In this document: piece after piece, positions 34,097 through 42,256 of the stretch
Numbering within the stretch: position 1 is the first letter of the stretch
How the letters are laid out: each line of letters opens with the position of its first letter
Assembly: GCF_020329435.1 (NCBI RefSeq)
Contig: NZ_JAGKJK010000005.1
Coordinates: forward strand, 281,501-345,500
Source of the DNA: Bradyrhizobium hereditatis
Lineage (GTDB): Bacteria > Pseudomonadota > Alphaproteobacteria > Rhizobiales > Xanthobacteraceae
Direction of reading: 5' to 3'
Length of the DNA stretch: 64,000 nt
The notes under the pieces: generated by a model
Databases searched by the model: none
Told to the model about the DNA's origin: nothing
Seen by the model: the letters and a program-made list of their open reading frames with translations, nothing else
Translations under genes and position numbers: made by a program

Positions 34097-35074
34097 TCAG
34101 GCGGCGTCGGGTCGCAGCGAACGCGGCAGCGGGAAGAATTCGTTTTCTTCCGCGGCCGATACCGTCTCCACATGCAGCTCATAGCGCTCGGCAAAGGCGC
34201 CCATGATCTCCTCGACGATCACTTCCGGCGCGGAGGCACCGGCGGTGATTCCGAGGCTCTTGATGCCCTCGAAGCGCGACCAGTCGAGATCAGAGGCGCG
34301 CTGCGCCAGGACCGCAATCTTGCAGCCCTCGCGCTCGGCAACTTCGCGCAGGCGCTGCGAGTTCGACGAGTTCGGCGCGCCGACCACGATCAGGGCGTCG
34401 ACCACCGGCGCCACCTTCTTCACCGCGAGCTGACGGTTGGTGGTGGCGTAGCAGATGTCTTCCTTGTGCGGCCCGTTGATGTTCGGGAAACGCTCCTTGA
34501 GCAGCGCCACGATCTCGGCGGTGTCGTCGATCGACAGCGTCGTTTGCGTGACGAAAGCGAGATTGTCCGGATCCTTCGGCTTGAAGGTCTTGGCGTCCTC
34601 GGCGGTCTCGATCAGCGTCACCGCGCCCTGCGGGAGCTGGCCAAGCGTGCCGACCACCTCGGGGTGGTGCGAATGCCCGATCAGCAGGATTTCGCGGCCG
34701 CGCTTGAAGTGAATCGCAGCCTCCCGGTGCACTTTGGTGACCAGCGGGCAGGTCGCGTCCAGCGAGAAGAAATTGCGGGATTTGGCCTCGGCCGGAACCG
34801 ATTTCGGAACCCCGTGGGCGGAAAATACCACCGGCGCGTTGGTATTATCAGGGATTTCGGCGAGTTCCTCGACGAAGATCGCGCCCTTGGTCTTCAGGCT
34901 GTCGACCACGTAGCGGTTGTGGACGATCTCATGGCGGACATAGACGGGGGCGCCATAGATGGCGAGTGCCCGTTCGACGGTATCGATGGCCCGCACCACC
35001 CCGGCGCAGAAGCCACGGGGGGAACAAAGCACGATTCTAAGGTCTGGTTTGGCTGACGTCGGCACAGAAGGCAT
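34097..35074 (-). CDS. ispH: 4-hydroxy-3-methylbut-2-enyl diphosphate reductase
   Basis: 325 residues. The three [4Fe-4S] cysteines are visible in [20 protein letters not shown] and [11 protein letters not shown], with substrate-binding HSHHPEV and [10 protein letters not shown]. It makes IPP and DMAPP in the last step of the MEP isoprenoid pathway. First gene of ispH-thrB-rnhA, divergent from trcR. Confidence 0.96.
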   Translation of the reverse strand: MPSVPTSAKPDLRIVLCSPRGFCAGVVRAIDTVERALAIYGAPVYVRHEIVHNRYVVDSLKTKGAIFVEELAEIPDNTNAPVVFSAHGVPKSVPAEAKSRNFFSLDATCPLVTKVHREAAIHFKRGREILLIGHSHHPEVVGTLGQLPQGAVTLIETAEDAKTFKPKDPDNLAFVTQTTLSIDDTAEIVALLKERFPNINGPHKEDICYATTNRQLAVKKVAPVVDALIVVGAPNSSNSQRLREVAEREGCKIAVLAQRASDLDWSRFEGIKSLGITAGASAPEVIVEEIMGAFAERYELHVETVSAAEENEFFPLPRSLRPDAA

Positions 35075-35292
35075 GGGGGCTATCTCGGGACCGAATCACC
35101 CCTAGCCGGCGGGCTGGGAACGGCCAATTCGGATAAGGACTTGGGACTGCTTTCGGCCTGTGTCAAGGCACTTTAGCAGACCATTGCGCCGATGGGGCCG
35201 GAAGCCCTATATAGGCGTTGAATTCCCGTCATCACCGATGACCATAGGCTTCGCCTCCGAAAGAGGTGGGCGAGGCACAAAGGAGATTTGCC

Positions 35293-35991
35293 ATGAGCAA
35301 TGCACCGCTGATGCCCAAGGCGACGGCCGTGTGGCTGGTTGACAACACCGCTCTGACCTTCGACCAGGTGGCCGATTTCACCAAAATGCACCCCCTTGAG
35401 GTCCGCGCCATCGCCGATGGCGACGCCGCCCAGGGCATCAAGGGCATGGACCCGATTTCGACCGGACAATTGACCCGCGACGAGATCGAAAGGGGCGAAA
35501 AGGACCCGAATTACCGCCTCAAGCTCGGCGAGAGCAAGGTCGTGCTGCCGCCGGCCGCCAAGAAGAAGGGCCCGCGCTACACCCCGGTGTCGCGCCGCCA
35601 CGAGCGGCCGAGCGCGATCCTCTGGCTGGTCCGCAACCACCCCGAGCTGAAAGACGCGCAGATCATGCGCCTGGTCGGCACCACCAAGACGACGATTGCG
35701 AGCGTTCGCGACCGCACCCACTGGAATGCCTCGACGCTGACCCCGATGGACCCGGTGACGCTCGGCCTCTGCTCCCAGATCGAGCTCGATTTCGAGGTGC
35801 AGCGCGCGGCCAAGGAGAAGCCGGCGCCCACGGCCTACGGCGGCGCCACGCTGCTGCCGGCCTCCGAGACTACAAAGAAAGAGCCGGAATTCGAGCCGAG
35901 CGAGAAGAAGGAAGACGACCTCAACGTCGACGCCGTGTTCGCCAAGCTCAAGACGCTGGGCGGCAAGAAGCAGGACGACCAGGAGGAGTAG
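35293..35991 (+). CDS. trcR: Cell-cycle transcriptional regulator TrcR (DUF1013)
   Basis: 232 residues from MSNAPLMPK, with AAAGGAG 7 bp before the ATG. TVWLVDNTALTFDQ-like N terminus (AVWLVDNTALTFDQVADF), MHPLEVRAIADGD, and a helix-turn-helix-like region RPSAILWLVRNHPELKDAQI then RLVGTTKTTIASVRDR match the DUF1013/TrcR family, which is nearly always present in alphaproteobacteria and linked to cell-cycle control. The Lys/Glu-rich C terminus is disordered. Divergent from ispH; followed by a terminator. Confidence 0.9.
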   Translation: MSNAPLMPKATAVWLVDNTALTFDQVADFTKMHPLEVRAIADGDAAQGIKGMDPISTGQLTRDEIERGEKDPNYRLKLGESKVVLPPAAKKKGPRYTPVSRRHERPSAILWLVRNHPELKDAQIMRLVGTTKTTIASVRDRTHWNASTLTPMDPVTLGLCSQIELDFEVQRAAKEKPAPTAYGGATLLPASETTKKEPEFEPSEKKEDDLNVDAVFAKLKTLGGKKQDDQEE

Positions 35992-36021
35992 GACTCTTCA
36001 CTATCGATGGGAACTTACAGG

Positions 36022-36055
36022 ACGCGGCGGGGCGACCTGCCGCGTTCTTTGTTTT
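36022..36055 (+). terminator. Rho-independent terminator of trcR
   Basis: Stem ACGCGGCGGG / CCTGCCGCGT (10 bp, one G-T wobble) with a GCGA loop, followed by TCTTTGTTTTG. It lies 30 bp after the trcR stop. Confidence 0.8.
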
Positions 36056-36082
36056 GAAACACGAAAGAGCTATTCCTCAGTC

Positions 36083-36185
36083 GTCATGCCCCGCGAAGGC
36101 GGGGCATCCAGTACGCCGCGGCTTATCAGCTCAACCTTGACGTCTCTGGAATACTGGATCACCCGCTTTCGCGGATGATGACAGT
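36083..36185. repeat. Dispersed repeat, copy 2
   Basis: Hairpin GCCCCGCGAAGGCGGGGC, then ATCCAGTACGCCGCGGCTT, GACGTCTCTGGAATACTGGA and the hairpin TCACCCGCTTTCGCGGATGA. The block order and orientation match the copy at 32398-32500. Non-coding. Confidence 0.7.
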
Positions 36186-36212
36186 CGTGCGAGTGACGAC
36201 GGCTGTTGCGCC

Positions 36213-36419
36213 TCACCCCAACTCGATCTCGTCATTCACTTCATGCGAGAGCGAGAGTCCGCCGATGGTCAGCACCATCTTTGCCGATAGCTTTTCATGG
36301 CCCTTCAGCTTTCCCGTCTCGAGCGCATCGCGCACGGCCTTTTCGATCTCGCGCTGCGAGGTGACGCCGACTTGCTTGAGAAACTTGCGCAGGCTGGTAT
36401 TGAAGACGTCTTCGTTCAT
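36213..36419 (-). CDS. DUF6494 family small protein
   Basis: 68 residues, starting MNEDVFNTSLRKFLKQVGVTS. The pattern FLKQVGVTSQREIE and AKMVLTIGGLSLSHEVND is that of DUF6494, short alphaproteobacterial proteins of unknown role. GGAGG lies just before the ATG. It is soluble with no signal. The upstream lipoprotein gene ends 13 bp before it, so they may be cotranscribed. Confidence 0.8.
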   Translation of the reverse strand: MNEDVFNTSLRKFLKQVGVTSQREIEKAVRDALETGKLKGHEKLSAKMVLTIGGLSLSHEVNDEIELG

Positions 36420-36432
36420 GAGAGCCTCCTGA

Positions 36433-36693
36433 TCACGGCCGGACCGGATTGTTCAGCATCTGCTCGGCCATATTGCGCTGGGCGCGGTCGGCGCGGGCAT
36501 TGGCATTACCACGCTGCACGTCACGGTTCTTGCGGCAATTGACGTACTCATTCGAGCCCACCGCGACATTGTTGGCGCGGCAGAACGCGTCGTCATCGGC
36601 GCTGGAGTCGACCATGGTCGGCTGGCCGCGCTCGAGGCAGCCGGCCAGCAGCGGGGCGATCAAGAGGAGCGCGAGTGACAGGTTACGTCGCAT
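36433..36693 (-). CDS. Small lipoprotein, unknown function
   Basis: 86 residues from MRRNLSLAL. The lipobox LLAGC places a lipidated cysteine near residue 19. The mature part has two more cysteines (AFCRANN, VNCRKNRD) and an Arg/Asn/Ala-rich C-terminal helix (RADRAQRNMAEQML). It is likely an outer- or inner-membrane lipoprotein. The frame stays open upstream but runs into a repeat. Confidence 0.75.
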   Translation of the reverse strand: MRRNLSLALLLIAPLLAGCLERGQPTMVDSSADDDAFCRANNVAVGSNEYVNCRKNRDVQRGNANARADRAQRNMAEQMLNNPVRP

Positions 36694-36710
36694 GCTCTGT
36701 TCCTTCGGGT

Positions 36711-36830
36711 TTTTGTCATTACCGGGGCCTGTCCCCGACTTGATCGGGGATGAGCCGGCAATCCATCGAAAAGATGGCGGCTTCTTAAGGCGATGGATGC
36801 CCGGGTCAAGCCCGGGCATGACGAGGTGGA
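36711..36830. repeat. Palindromic repeat directly downstream of prpE
   Basis: Contains CCGGGGCCTGTCCCCG, ATCGGGGATGAGCCGGCAAT and GATGCCCGGGTCAAGCCCGG with CATGACG at the end; several parts form hairpins. It resembles the element just upstream of prpE (38770-38866). Non-coding. Confidence 0.65.
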
Positions 36831-36833
36831 ACC

Positions 36834-38744
36834 CTACACCCTCCCCTTCAGCGCATCGCTGATTTCGTCCAGCACCTTGGGGTCCTCAATGGTCGCCGGC
36901 ATGGTCCAGCTTTCGCCGTCGGCGATCTTCTTGATGGTGCCGCGCAGGATCTTGCCGGAACGCGTCTTCGGCAACCTGCCCACCGTGATCGCAAGCTTGA
37001 AGGCTGCGACGGGCCCGAGCTTGTCGCGCACCAGCGCCACGATCTCCTGTTCAATCTCGGCCGGCGTGCGCGCCACACCCGCTTTCAGCACCAGGAAACC
37101 GCATGGCACTTCGCCCTTGATGGCGTCCTTGATGCCGAGCACGGCGCATTCGGCGACGTCGGGATGCGAAGCCAGAATTTCCTCCATGCCGCCGGTGGAT
37201 AGCCGGTGGCCGGCAACATTGATGATGTCGTCGGTGCGGCCCATCACCCAGACGTAGCCGTCCTCGTCGCGGTAGCCGGCATCGGAGGTCTTGTAGTAGC
37301 CGGGGAATTCAGAGAGGTAGGCTTCCTTGAAGCGCGCTTCCTGCTGCCACAGCGTCGGCAGGCAGCCGGGCGGCATCGGCAGCTTGATCACGATCGAGCC
37401 CATGATGCCGGCGCCCACCGGCCTTGAGGCCTCGTCAACCACGTCGACCTGATAGCCCGGCATCGGCACGGTCGGCGAGCCGTGCTTGACTGGCAGCATG
37501 CCGAGCCCCACCGGATTGCCGGCGATGCACCAGCCGGTCTCGGTCTGCCACCAGTGGTCGATCACGGGCACCTTCAACTGCGCTTCCGCCCATTCCACCG
37601 TCGGCGGATCGGCGCGCTCGCCGGCCAGAAACAGCGTGCGGAATTTCGACAGATCGTATTTGCGGATGAACGCGCCGTCCGGGTCCTCTTTACGGATGGC
37701 GCGGAACGCGGTCGGCGCGGTGAATAGCGCCACCGCCTTGTGCTCGGAGATGACGCGCCAGAACGCGCCGGCATCGGGCGTGCCGACCGGCTTACCCTCG
37801 TACATGATCGAGGTAGCGCCATGAACCAGTGGCCCATAGACGATGTAGCTGTGGCCGACCACCCAGCCGATGTCGGAGCCGCACCACCAGACCTCGCCGG
37901 GCTTGACGCCATAGAGATTGAACATCGACCATTTCAGCGCGACCAGATGCCCGCCATTGTCGCGCACGACGCCCTTGGGGATTCCCGTGGTGCCTGAGGT
38001 GTAGAGAATGTAGAGCGGATCGGTCGCCAGCACCGGCGTGCAGGGCGCCGTCTTTCCGGCAGCAAGGGCCGCGCTGCGCAGTGTTGCCCAGTCGTGGTCG
38101 CGGCCGGCCGTGAGCTCGCAAGAATGCTGCGGCCGCTGCAGGATGATGCAAGCTTGCGGCTTTGCGCCGGAAAGATTGATCGCCTCATCCAGCAGCGGCT
38201 TGTACTGCACGATGCGGCCAGGCTCGATGCCGCAGCTCGCTGAGAAGATGAGTTTCGGTTTTGCGTCATCAATGCGGGTCGCCAGTTCTTTTGCCGCAAA
38301 ACCGCCGAACACCACGCTGTGCACCGCGCCGATCCGCGCGCAGGCCAGCATCGCAAACACCGCTTCCGGCACCAGCGGCATATAAAGGATGACGCGGTCG
38401 CCCTTGCCGACGCCGAAATCGGCCATCACGGCGGCGAGCGTCTGCACCTCCTTGAGCATCTCGGCATAGGTGAATTTCGAGATGGAGCCTGTCAGCGGCG
38501 AATCGTGGATCAGCGCCACCTGGTCGGCCCGTCCGCCCGCGACGTGGCGGTCGAGCGCATTGTAGCAGGTGTTGACCACGGCGCCGGCGAACCAGCGGCC
38601 ATAGGCGCCCATCGAGGGATCGAAGATCTTTTTCGCCGGCTCGATCCAATCGATCTCGCGCGCGGCTTCGGCCCAGAATCCTTCGGGATCGGCCAGCGAG
38701 CGGGCATGGACCTCGTGGTAGCGGCTGTTGGTCTGGACGTTCAT
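36834..38744 (-). CDS. prpE: Propionyl-CoA synthetase
   Basis: 636 residues, the normal length for PrpE. Motifs are YTSGTTGIPKGVV (P-loop), WWQTETGW, YKTSDAGYRDEDGYVWV and GRTDDIINVAGHRLSTG; the C-terminal SGK in TRSGKILRG is the lysine often controlled by acetylation. It makes propionyl-CoA from propionate, ATP and CoA; acetate may also be used. N-terminal YHEVHARSLADPEGFW is typical of the PrpE group. Transcribed alone, with repeats on both sides. Confidence 0.9.
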   Translation of the reverse strand: MNVQTNSRYHEVHARSLADPEGFWAEAAREIDWIEPAKKIFDPSMGAYGRWFAGAVVNTCYNALDRHVAGGRADQVALIHDSPLTGSISKFTYAEMLKEVQTLAAVMADFGVGKGDRVILYMPLVPEAVFAMLACARIGAVHSVVFGGFAAKELATRIDDAKPKLIFSASCGIEPGRIVQYKPLLDEAINLSGAKPQACIILQRPQHSCELTAGRDHDWATLRSAALAAGKTAPCTPVLATDPLYILYTSGTTGIPKGVVRDNGGHLVALKWSMFNLYGVKPGEVWWCGSDIGWVVGHSYIVYGPLVHGATSIMYEGKPVGTPDAGAFWRVISEHKAVALFTAPTAFRAIRKEDPDGAFIRKYDLSKFRTLFLAGERADPPTVEWAEAQLKVPVIDHWWQTETGWCIAGNPVGLGMLPVKHGSPTVPMPGYQVDVVDEASRPVGAGIMGSIVIKLPMPPGCLPTLWQQEARFKEAYLSEFPGYYKTSDAGYRDEDGYVWVMGRTDDIINVAGHRLSTGGMEEILASHPDVAECAVLGIKDAIKGEVPCGFLVLKAGVARTPAEIEQEIVALVRDKLGPVAAFKLAITVGRLPKTRSGKILRGTIKKIADGESWTMPATIEDPKVLDEISDALKGRV

Positions 38745-38769
38745 GGCGCACTCCCGATCGTTCGCCTAT

Positions 38770-38866
38770 TGTCGTCATGCCCGGGCTTGTCCCCGGCATC
38801 CACGTATAAAGAGGCAAAGACGTGGATGGCCGGGACAAGCCCGGCCATGACGGCGGGGCAAGCATT
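38770..38866. repeat. Palindromic repeat directly upstream of prpE
   Basis: GTCATGCCCGGGCTTGTCCC at the left pairs with GGGACAAGCCCGGCCATGAC at the right; inner ATCCACGT and ACGTGGAT also pair. About 97 bp, non-coding, of the same type as 36711-36830. Confidence 0.75.
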
Positions 38867-38935
38867 TATTGAAGGCATTGTCACGGGAAGTTGCGCCAGA
38901 TCAAGCCGGAATAGCTCGACCGTTTGGTCAAAATC

Positions 38936-40294
38936 CTACCGTTGGGCGATGGTATTGAGTTTCTCCAGCCGCTCCTTCATGGCATGGCGGAGATCGTAAC
39001 CGCGCTTGCCGAACGAGCTGTTGCGCTTTTCGATGAAGTCGCGTTGTTGCCGGGTCAGCGCCAACGCCGCGCGATGGCTGTCGGCCTCAGCATTGGCAAT
39101 CACCCGCAGAAACACGTCGTTGATGTCGCGATCGAGCTGGGCCAGGCCAGGATCGGCGCAGATCGCCTTTTCGACCTGACGTTTCGCGGTCGCGCAATTG
39201 AAGCTCGGCAGATTCTTCTGGTAGGCGAGCGAACCCAGCCGCTCGATCTCCTGCGCAACTTCTTTGTAATTGGCAGCAGCGGTGCTGTCGGAGGGATTGA
39301 GACGAACGGCCTCGGCATAATCCTGCAGCGCGCGCCGGCGGTCGCCCTTCCGGCCCCAGGCCGCGCCGCGATTGTTGTAGGCGCGCTGGAATTTTGGATC
39401 CAGCTTCAGCGCCGCGTCGTAATCCGCAATCGCGCGGTCGTAATCCTTGCGTGCCTGATAGGCATCGCCGCGGTTGGTCAAAAATTTCGCCTCGGGACGC
39501 AGCTTGATCGCCTCGTCATAGTCGGCGATCGCACGCGCATAGTCGCTATTGCCGGCAAGGTCGAGGCCGCGATTGTCGAAGAACTCCGGCTGCGTCGGAT
39601 CGATCCGGATCGCTATGGTAACATCCTCAATCGCCCGTTCCGTCCGGCCCAGCTTGCGATAAGCCGCAGAGCGGTTGCTGTAGGTTCGCGCACGGTGCGG
39701 CTCGAGACGGAGCGCCTCGTCGTAATCGGCGATCGCCTTCTGATACTCACCCTTGAAATACCAGGCCGCGCCGCGGTCGGAGAACACTTGCGCGAAATCA
39801 GGCTTGAGCCGCAGCGCCTCGTTATAGTCTTCGATGGCGCGGTCGTATTTCTTCGAATTGTTGAAGGCATTGCCGCGGTTTGCGTAACCGATGGCATTAT
39901 CCGGCTCCAGCCTGATGGCCTGATTCAGCGCTTCGAACGCGGCCTCCATCTTGCCAGTCTGGCGGAGAATTTCGCCGCGGGCGCGAAACGCGCGGGCGCG
40001 CTGCGGGTCCTTGGCGATGACAGCATCGATTTCGGCGAGCGCCTGCTCGGTCTTTCCGTTGCCATGCAATGCGGCAGCGCGGGTGATCATGGCATCGAAG
40101 CGATCGTTGTCTGCCGTCGCAGGATTGTCGATCAGCGCGGTACAGCTTTCGATCAGCTTAATTGGTTCAGCAACCGTCAGGGGTGCGCAGGTGACCGGTG
40201 GCTCGGCAGCCGTTTGAGCGCCGGCACCGGCGGAGGCGAGAACGGCAATGGCAAATACCGCACTGGCGGCAAAAGGCGAAACGAATGATCGCAT
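38936..40294 (-). CDS. TPR protein with C-terminal LprI-like domain
   Basis: 452 residues. After a signal peptide (cut near GAGAQ), about eight TPR units follow, each with a form of DYDEALRLEP (AIADYDEAIKLRP, AIEDYNEALRLKP and others). The last about 85 residues (PSFNCATAKRQVEKAICAD, LAQLDRDINDVF) form a cysteine-paired domain like the N-terminal region of LprI/DUF1311 lysozyme-inhibitor proteins. A periplasmic scaffold tied to peptidoglycan or envelope defence is plausible. A shorter relative lies upstream at 40414. Confidence 0.82.
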   Translation of the reverse strand: MRSFVSPFAASAVFAIAVLASAGAGAQTAAEPPVTCAPLTVAEPIKLIESCTALIDNPATADNDRFDAMITRAAALHGNGKTEQALAEIDAVIAKDPQRARAFRARGEILRQTGKMEAAFEALNQAIRLEPDNAIGYANRGNAFNNSKKYDRAIEDYNEALRLKPDFAQVFSDRGAAWYFKGEYQKAIADYDEALRLEPHRARTYSNRSAAYRKLGRTERAIEDVTIAIRIDPTQPEFFDNRGLDLAGNSDYARAIADYDEAIKLRPEAKFLTNRGDAYQARKDYDRAIADYDAALKLDPKFQRAYNNRGAAWGRKGDRRRALQDYAEAVRLNPSDSTAAANYKEVAQEIERLGSLAYQKNLPSFNCATAKRQVEKAICADPGLAQLDRDINDVFLRVIANAEADSHRAALALTRQQRDFIEKRNSSFGKRGYDLRHAMKERLEKLNTIAQR

Positions 40295-40413
40295 GATCGG
40301 CTCATCAATGAATGGAATACGTCGCGGCGAGGCCGCGCCCGATCAGTGTGTCGCCGCTGATCTCGCCGAGGTTCGAATGCCCGGGGCCGCCTTCCCTCGA
40401 CGCGCCGAACGAC

Positions 40414-41178
40414 CTAGTTACCGTCGATGCCGTTGATCTGTTGCAGGCGGTCGCGCATCGCCTTTTTCAGGTCATAGCCCGGCCGGCCATATTCTCTGTT
40501 GCGGCGAGCGATGTATTCCTCCTGCTCTCGCCGCAGCGTGCGCGCGTGCTGCGGGGTCAACTTCCCGGCGACGGCTCTCTGATATGCGCCCTGGACTTCG
40601 CGGTCGAGATCGGCAAGTTCGGAATCGGCGCAGATCGCCTTCTCCACTTTGCGGCGGGCGGTGGCGCAGTTGAAGCTCGGCTTGCCAGCGACCGCCTTCA
40701 GTGCGCCCTGCCGCTCCGCCTCCTGCGCCAGCGCCCGGTGGTTGGCCCGTGCGACGGCATGATCGGGATTCAGCTTGATCGCCGCAGCAAAATCCGCGAC
40801 CGCCTTTGGCAAATCGCCCTTCTTGCGCAAGAGTTCGCCACGTGCGTTATGAACATCGGCCTGCGCCGGATCGAGCCGCAGCGCGCCATCGTAATCGGCG
40901 ATGGCGCGATCGATCATGTCCTTGCGCTCGTATGCGGTGGCGCGCGCAATCAGCGCCTTGATGCGATCGGCCTTCTCGGTCTTGGCGTTGTCGATCAGCG
41001 CGCTGCAGAGACTAACAGTCTTGTCGTGATCCTGCGCAAGGGAAGCGGCTAGACAGGGCGCAGGATCGATGCGCAGATCCTTGTCTGGCTCGGTGCTGGT
41101 CGCAAATGCGCCATGGGCAAACATCATCGACAGCAGGGAAGCTGCCAGCAGGTTGCGGATATCGGGATGACCTCGCAT
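40414..41178 (-). CDS. TPR protein with LprI-like C-terminal domain (shorter paralog)
   Basis: 254 residues from MRGHPDIRN; the frame is open 15 codons further. Signal peptide, two to three TPR units (AIADYDGALRLDPAQADVH, AVADFAAAIKLNPDH) and the same tail as its neighbour: PSFNCATARRKVEKAICAD, LADLDREVQ, then RRNREYGRPGYDLKKAMRDR. The shared tail shows tandem duplication with loss or gain of TPR units. The two genes lie on the same strand, 119 bp apart. Confidence 0.8.
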   Translation of the reverse strand: MRGHPDIRNLLAASLLSMMFAHGAFATSTEPDKDLRIDPAPCLAASLAQDHDKTVSLCSALIDNAKTEKADRIKALIARATAYERKDMIDRAIADYDGALRLDPAQADVHNARGELLRKKGDLPKAVADFAAAIKLNPDHAVARANHRALAQEAERQGALKAVAGKPSFNCATARRKVEKAICADSELADLDREVQGAYQRAVAGKLTPQHARTLRREQEEYIARRNREYGRPGYDLKKAMRDRLQQINGIDGN

Positions 41179-41393
41179 CGATTGATCCGGGATACGCTTT
41201 TCGATTGCCGTCCGTTCTAGCAAGGCCTGCGCTTCTCCGACAACGGCCGGCTTCGAATTCCCTTCTTGTCCCCCGGGGGCAGATTTTGGCCGAACGGTGA
41301 CCGGCGAGAGAATGTGAATTTCTACACAGAACCGATCGTTTTGATCAGATAATTTTCCATGAACCTTTTGCTGATGTCACGGACTCAACAACC

Positions 41394-42161
41394 ATGACCA
41401 CATTGACCGACCTGAATCCGCGCATCATCGCACAATCCCAAACCCGTTACTTTTACTTCTACATGGCGCTGGCCTGCATGGCTGTCGCCTTTCTCGGGTT
41501 TGCGCCGACCTATTGGCTACCGCTGGCGAAGCGATCGTTTTCGGCCTCGCCGGTCGTTCACTTTCACGGCCTGCTGTTTTTCGCCTGGTCGCTTTACTTC
41601 GTATGCCAGAGTTGGCTTGCCGCGTCCGGCAAAATCGCCCGGCACCGCACGATCGGCATGATCGGCGTCTCGCTGGCGACAGCGATGACGATCTTCGGCT
41701 TCCTCGTCACCGTCAACGCGATGAAGCGGTCGGCGGCTGCAGGCTTCGCCAATGACGGAATTGCGTTTGCGATTGTGCCGCTAAGCGGAATTTTATTCTT
41801 TGCCGTGGTTTTCGCACTTGCTATTGCCGCCGTCCGCCAGCCGGAAACGCACAAGCGGCTGATGCTGCTGGCCGGCATCTCGCTGTTGGATGCGGCGGTC
41901 GCGCGCTGGTTTCTCACCTTCCTCGCGCCTCCCGGCCCGCTCGGCCCGCCGCCGGTGCCAGTAACCATTCCACCCGCGATCGTTGCGTATCTTCTCCTCG
42001 TGATCGCCATGGTGTTCGACTGGCGCACGCGCGGTCGGCCGCATCCGGTCTATGTGTACGGCGGCATCGCGCTGATCGCGATCAAGTTCCTGAACTGGCC
42101 GATCAGCCTGTCTCCGCTGTGGCATTCCTTCGCCGGCGGAATCCTGGCGATGGCGCAGTAG
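41394..42161 (+). CDS. Polytopic membrane protein, unknown function
   Basis: 255 residues with about seven membrane segments. Conserved-looking features are FHGLLFFAWSLYFVCQSWLA split by a helix turn, GKIARHRTIGM and ETHKRLMLLAG; the repeated histidines near helix ends recall heme- or cofactor-binding membrane proteins such as DUF2306-type families. No secure family. It lies just before the antiporter on the same strand, 95 bp apart. Confidence 0.7.
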   Translation: MTTLTDLNPRIIAQSQTRYFYFYMALACMAVAFLGFAPTYWLPLAKRSFSASPVVHFHGLLFFAWSLYFVCQSWLAASGKIARHRTIGMIGVSLATAMTIFGFLVTVNAMKRSAAAGFANDGIAFAIVPLSGILFFAVVFALAIAAVRQPETHKRLMLLAGISLLDAAVARWFLTFLAPPGPLGPPPVPVTIPPAIVAYLLLVIAMVFDWRTRGRPHPVYVYGGIALIAIKFLNWPISLSPLWHSFAGGILAMAQ

Positions 42162-42256
42162 CTGATAGTCGCGACTTTAAGTCAACCGGGAACACCCGCC
42201 GGTTTTGGTGCTAGATTGATGGCGACATCGATCTCGACCGGCAGGGAATCCCGGAT

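Noticed and set aside
34172..35056. 294-codon plus-strand ORF
   Set aside because: Antisense shadow of ispH, whose cysteine motifs are unambiguous.
38924..40288. 454-codon plus-strand ORF
   Set aside because: It runs antisense to the TPR gene with its periodic repeats; the protein is Arg/Ile/Val mosaic without a family pattern and is a high-GC shadow.
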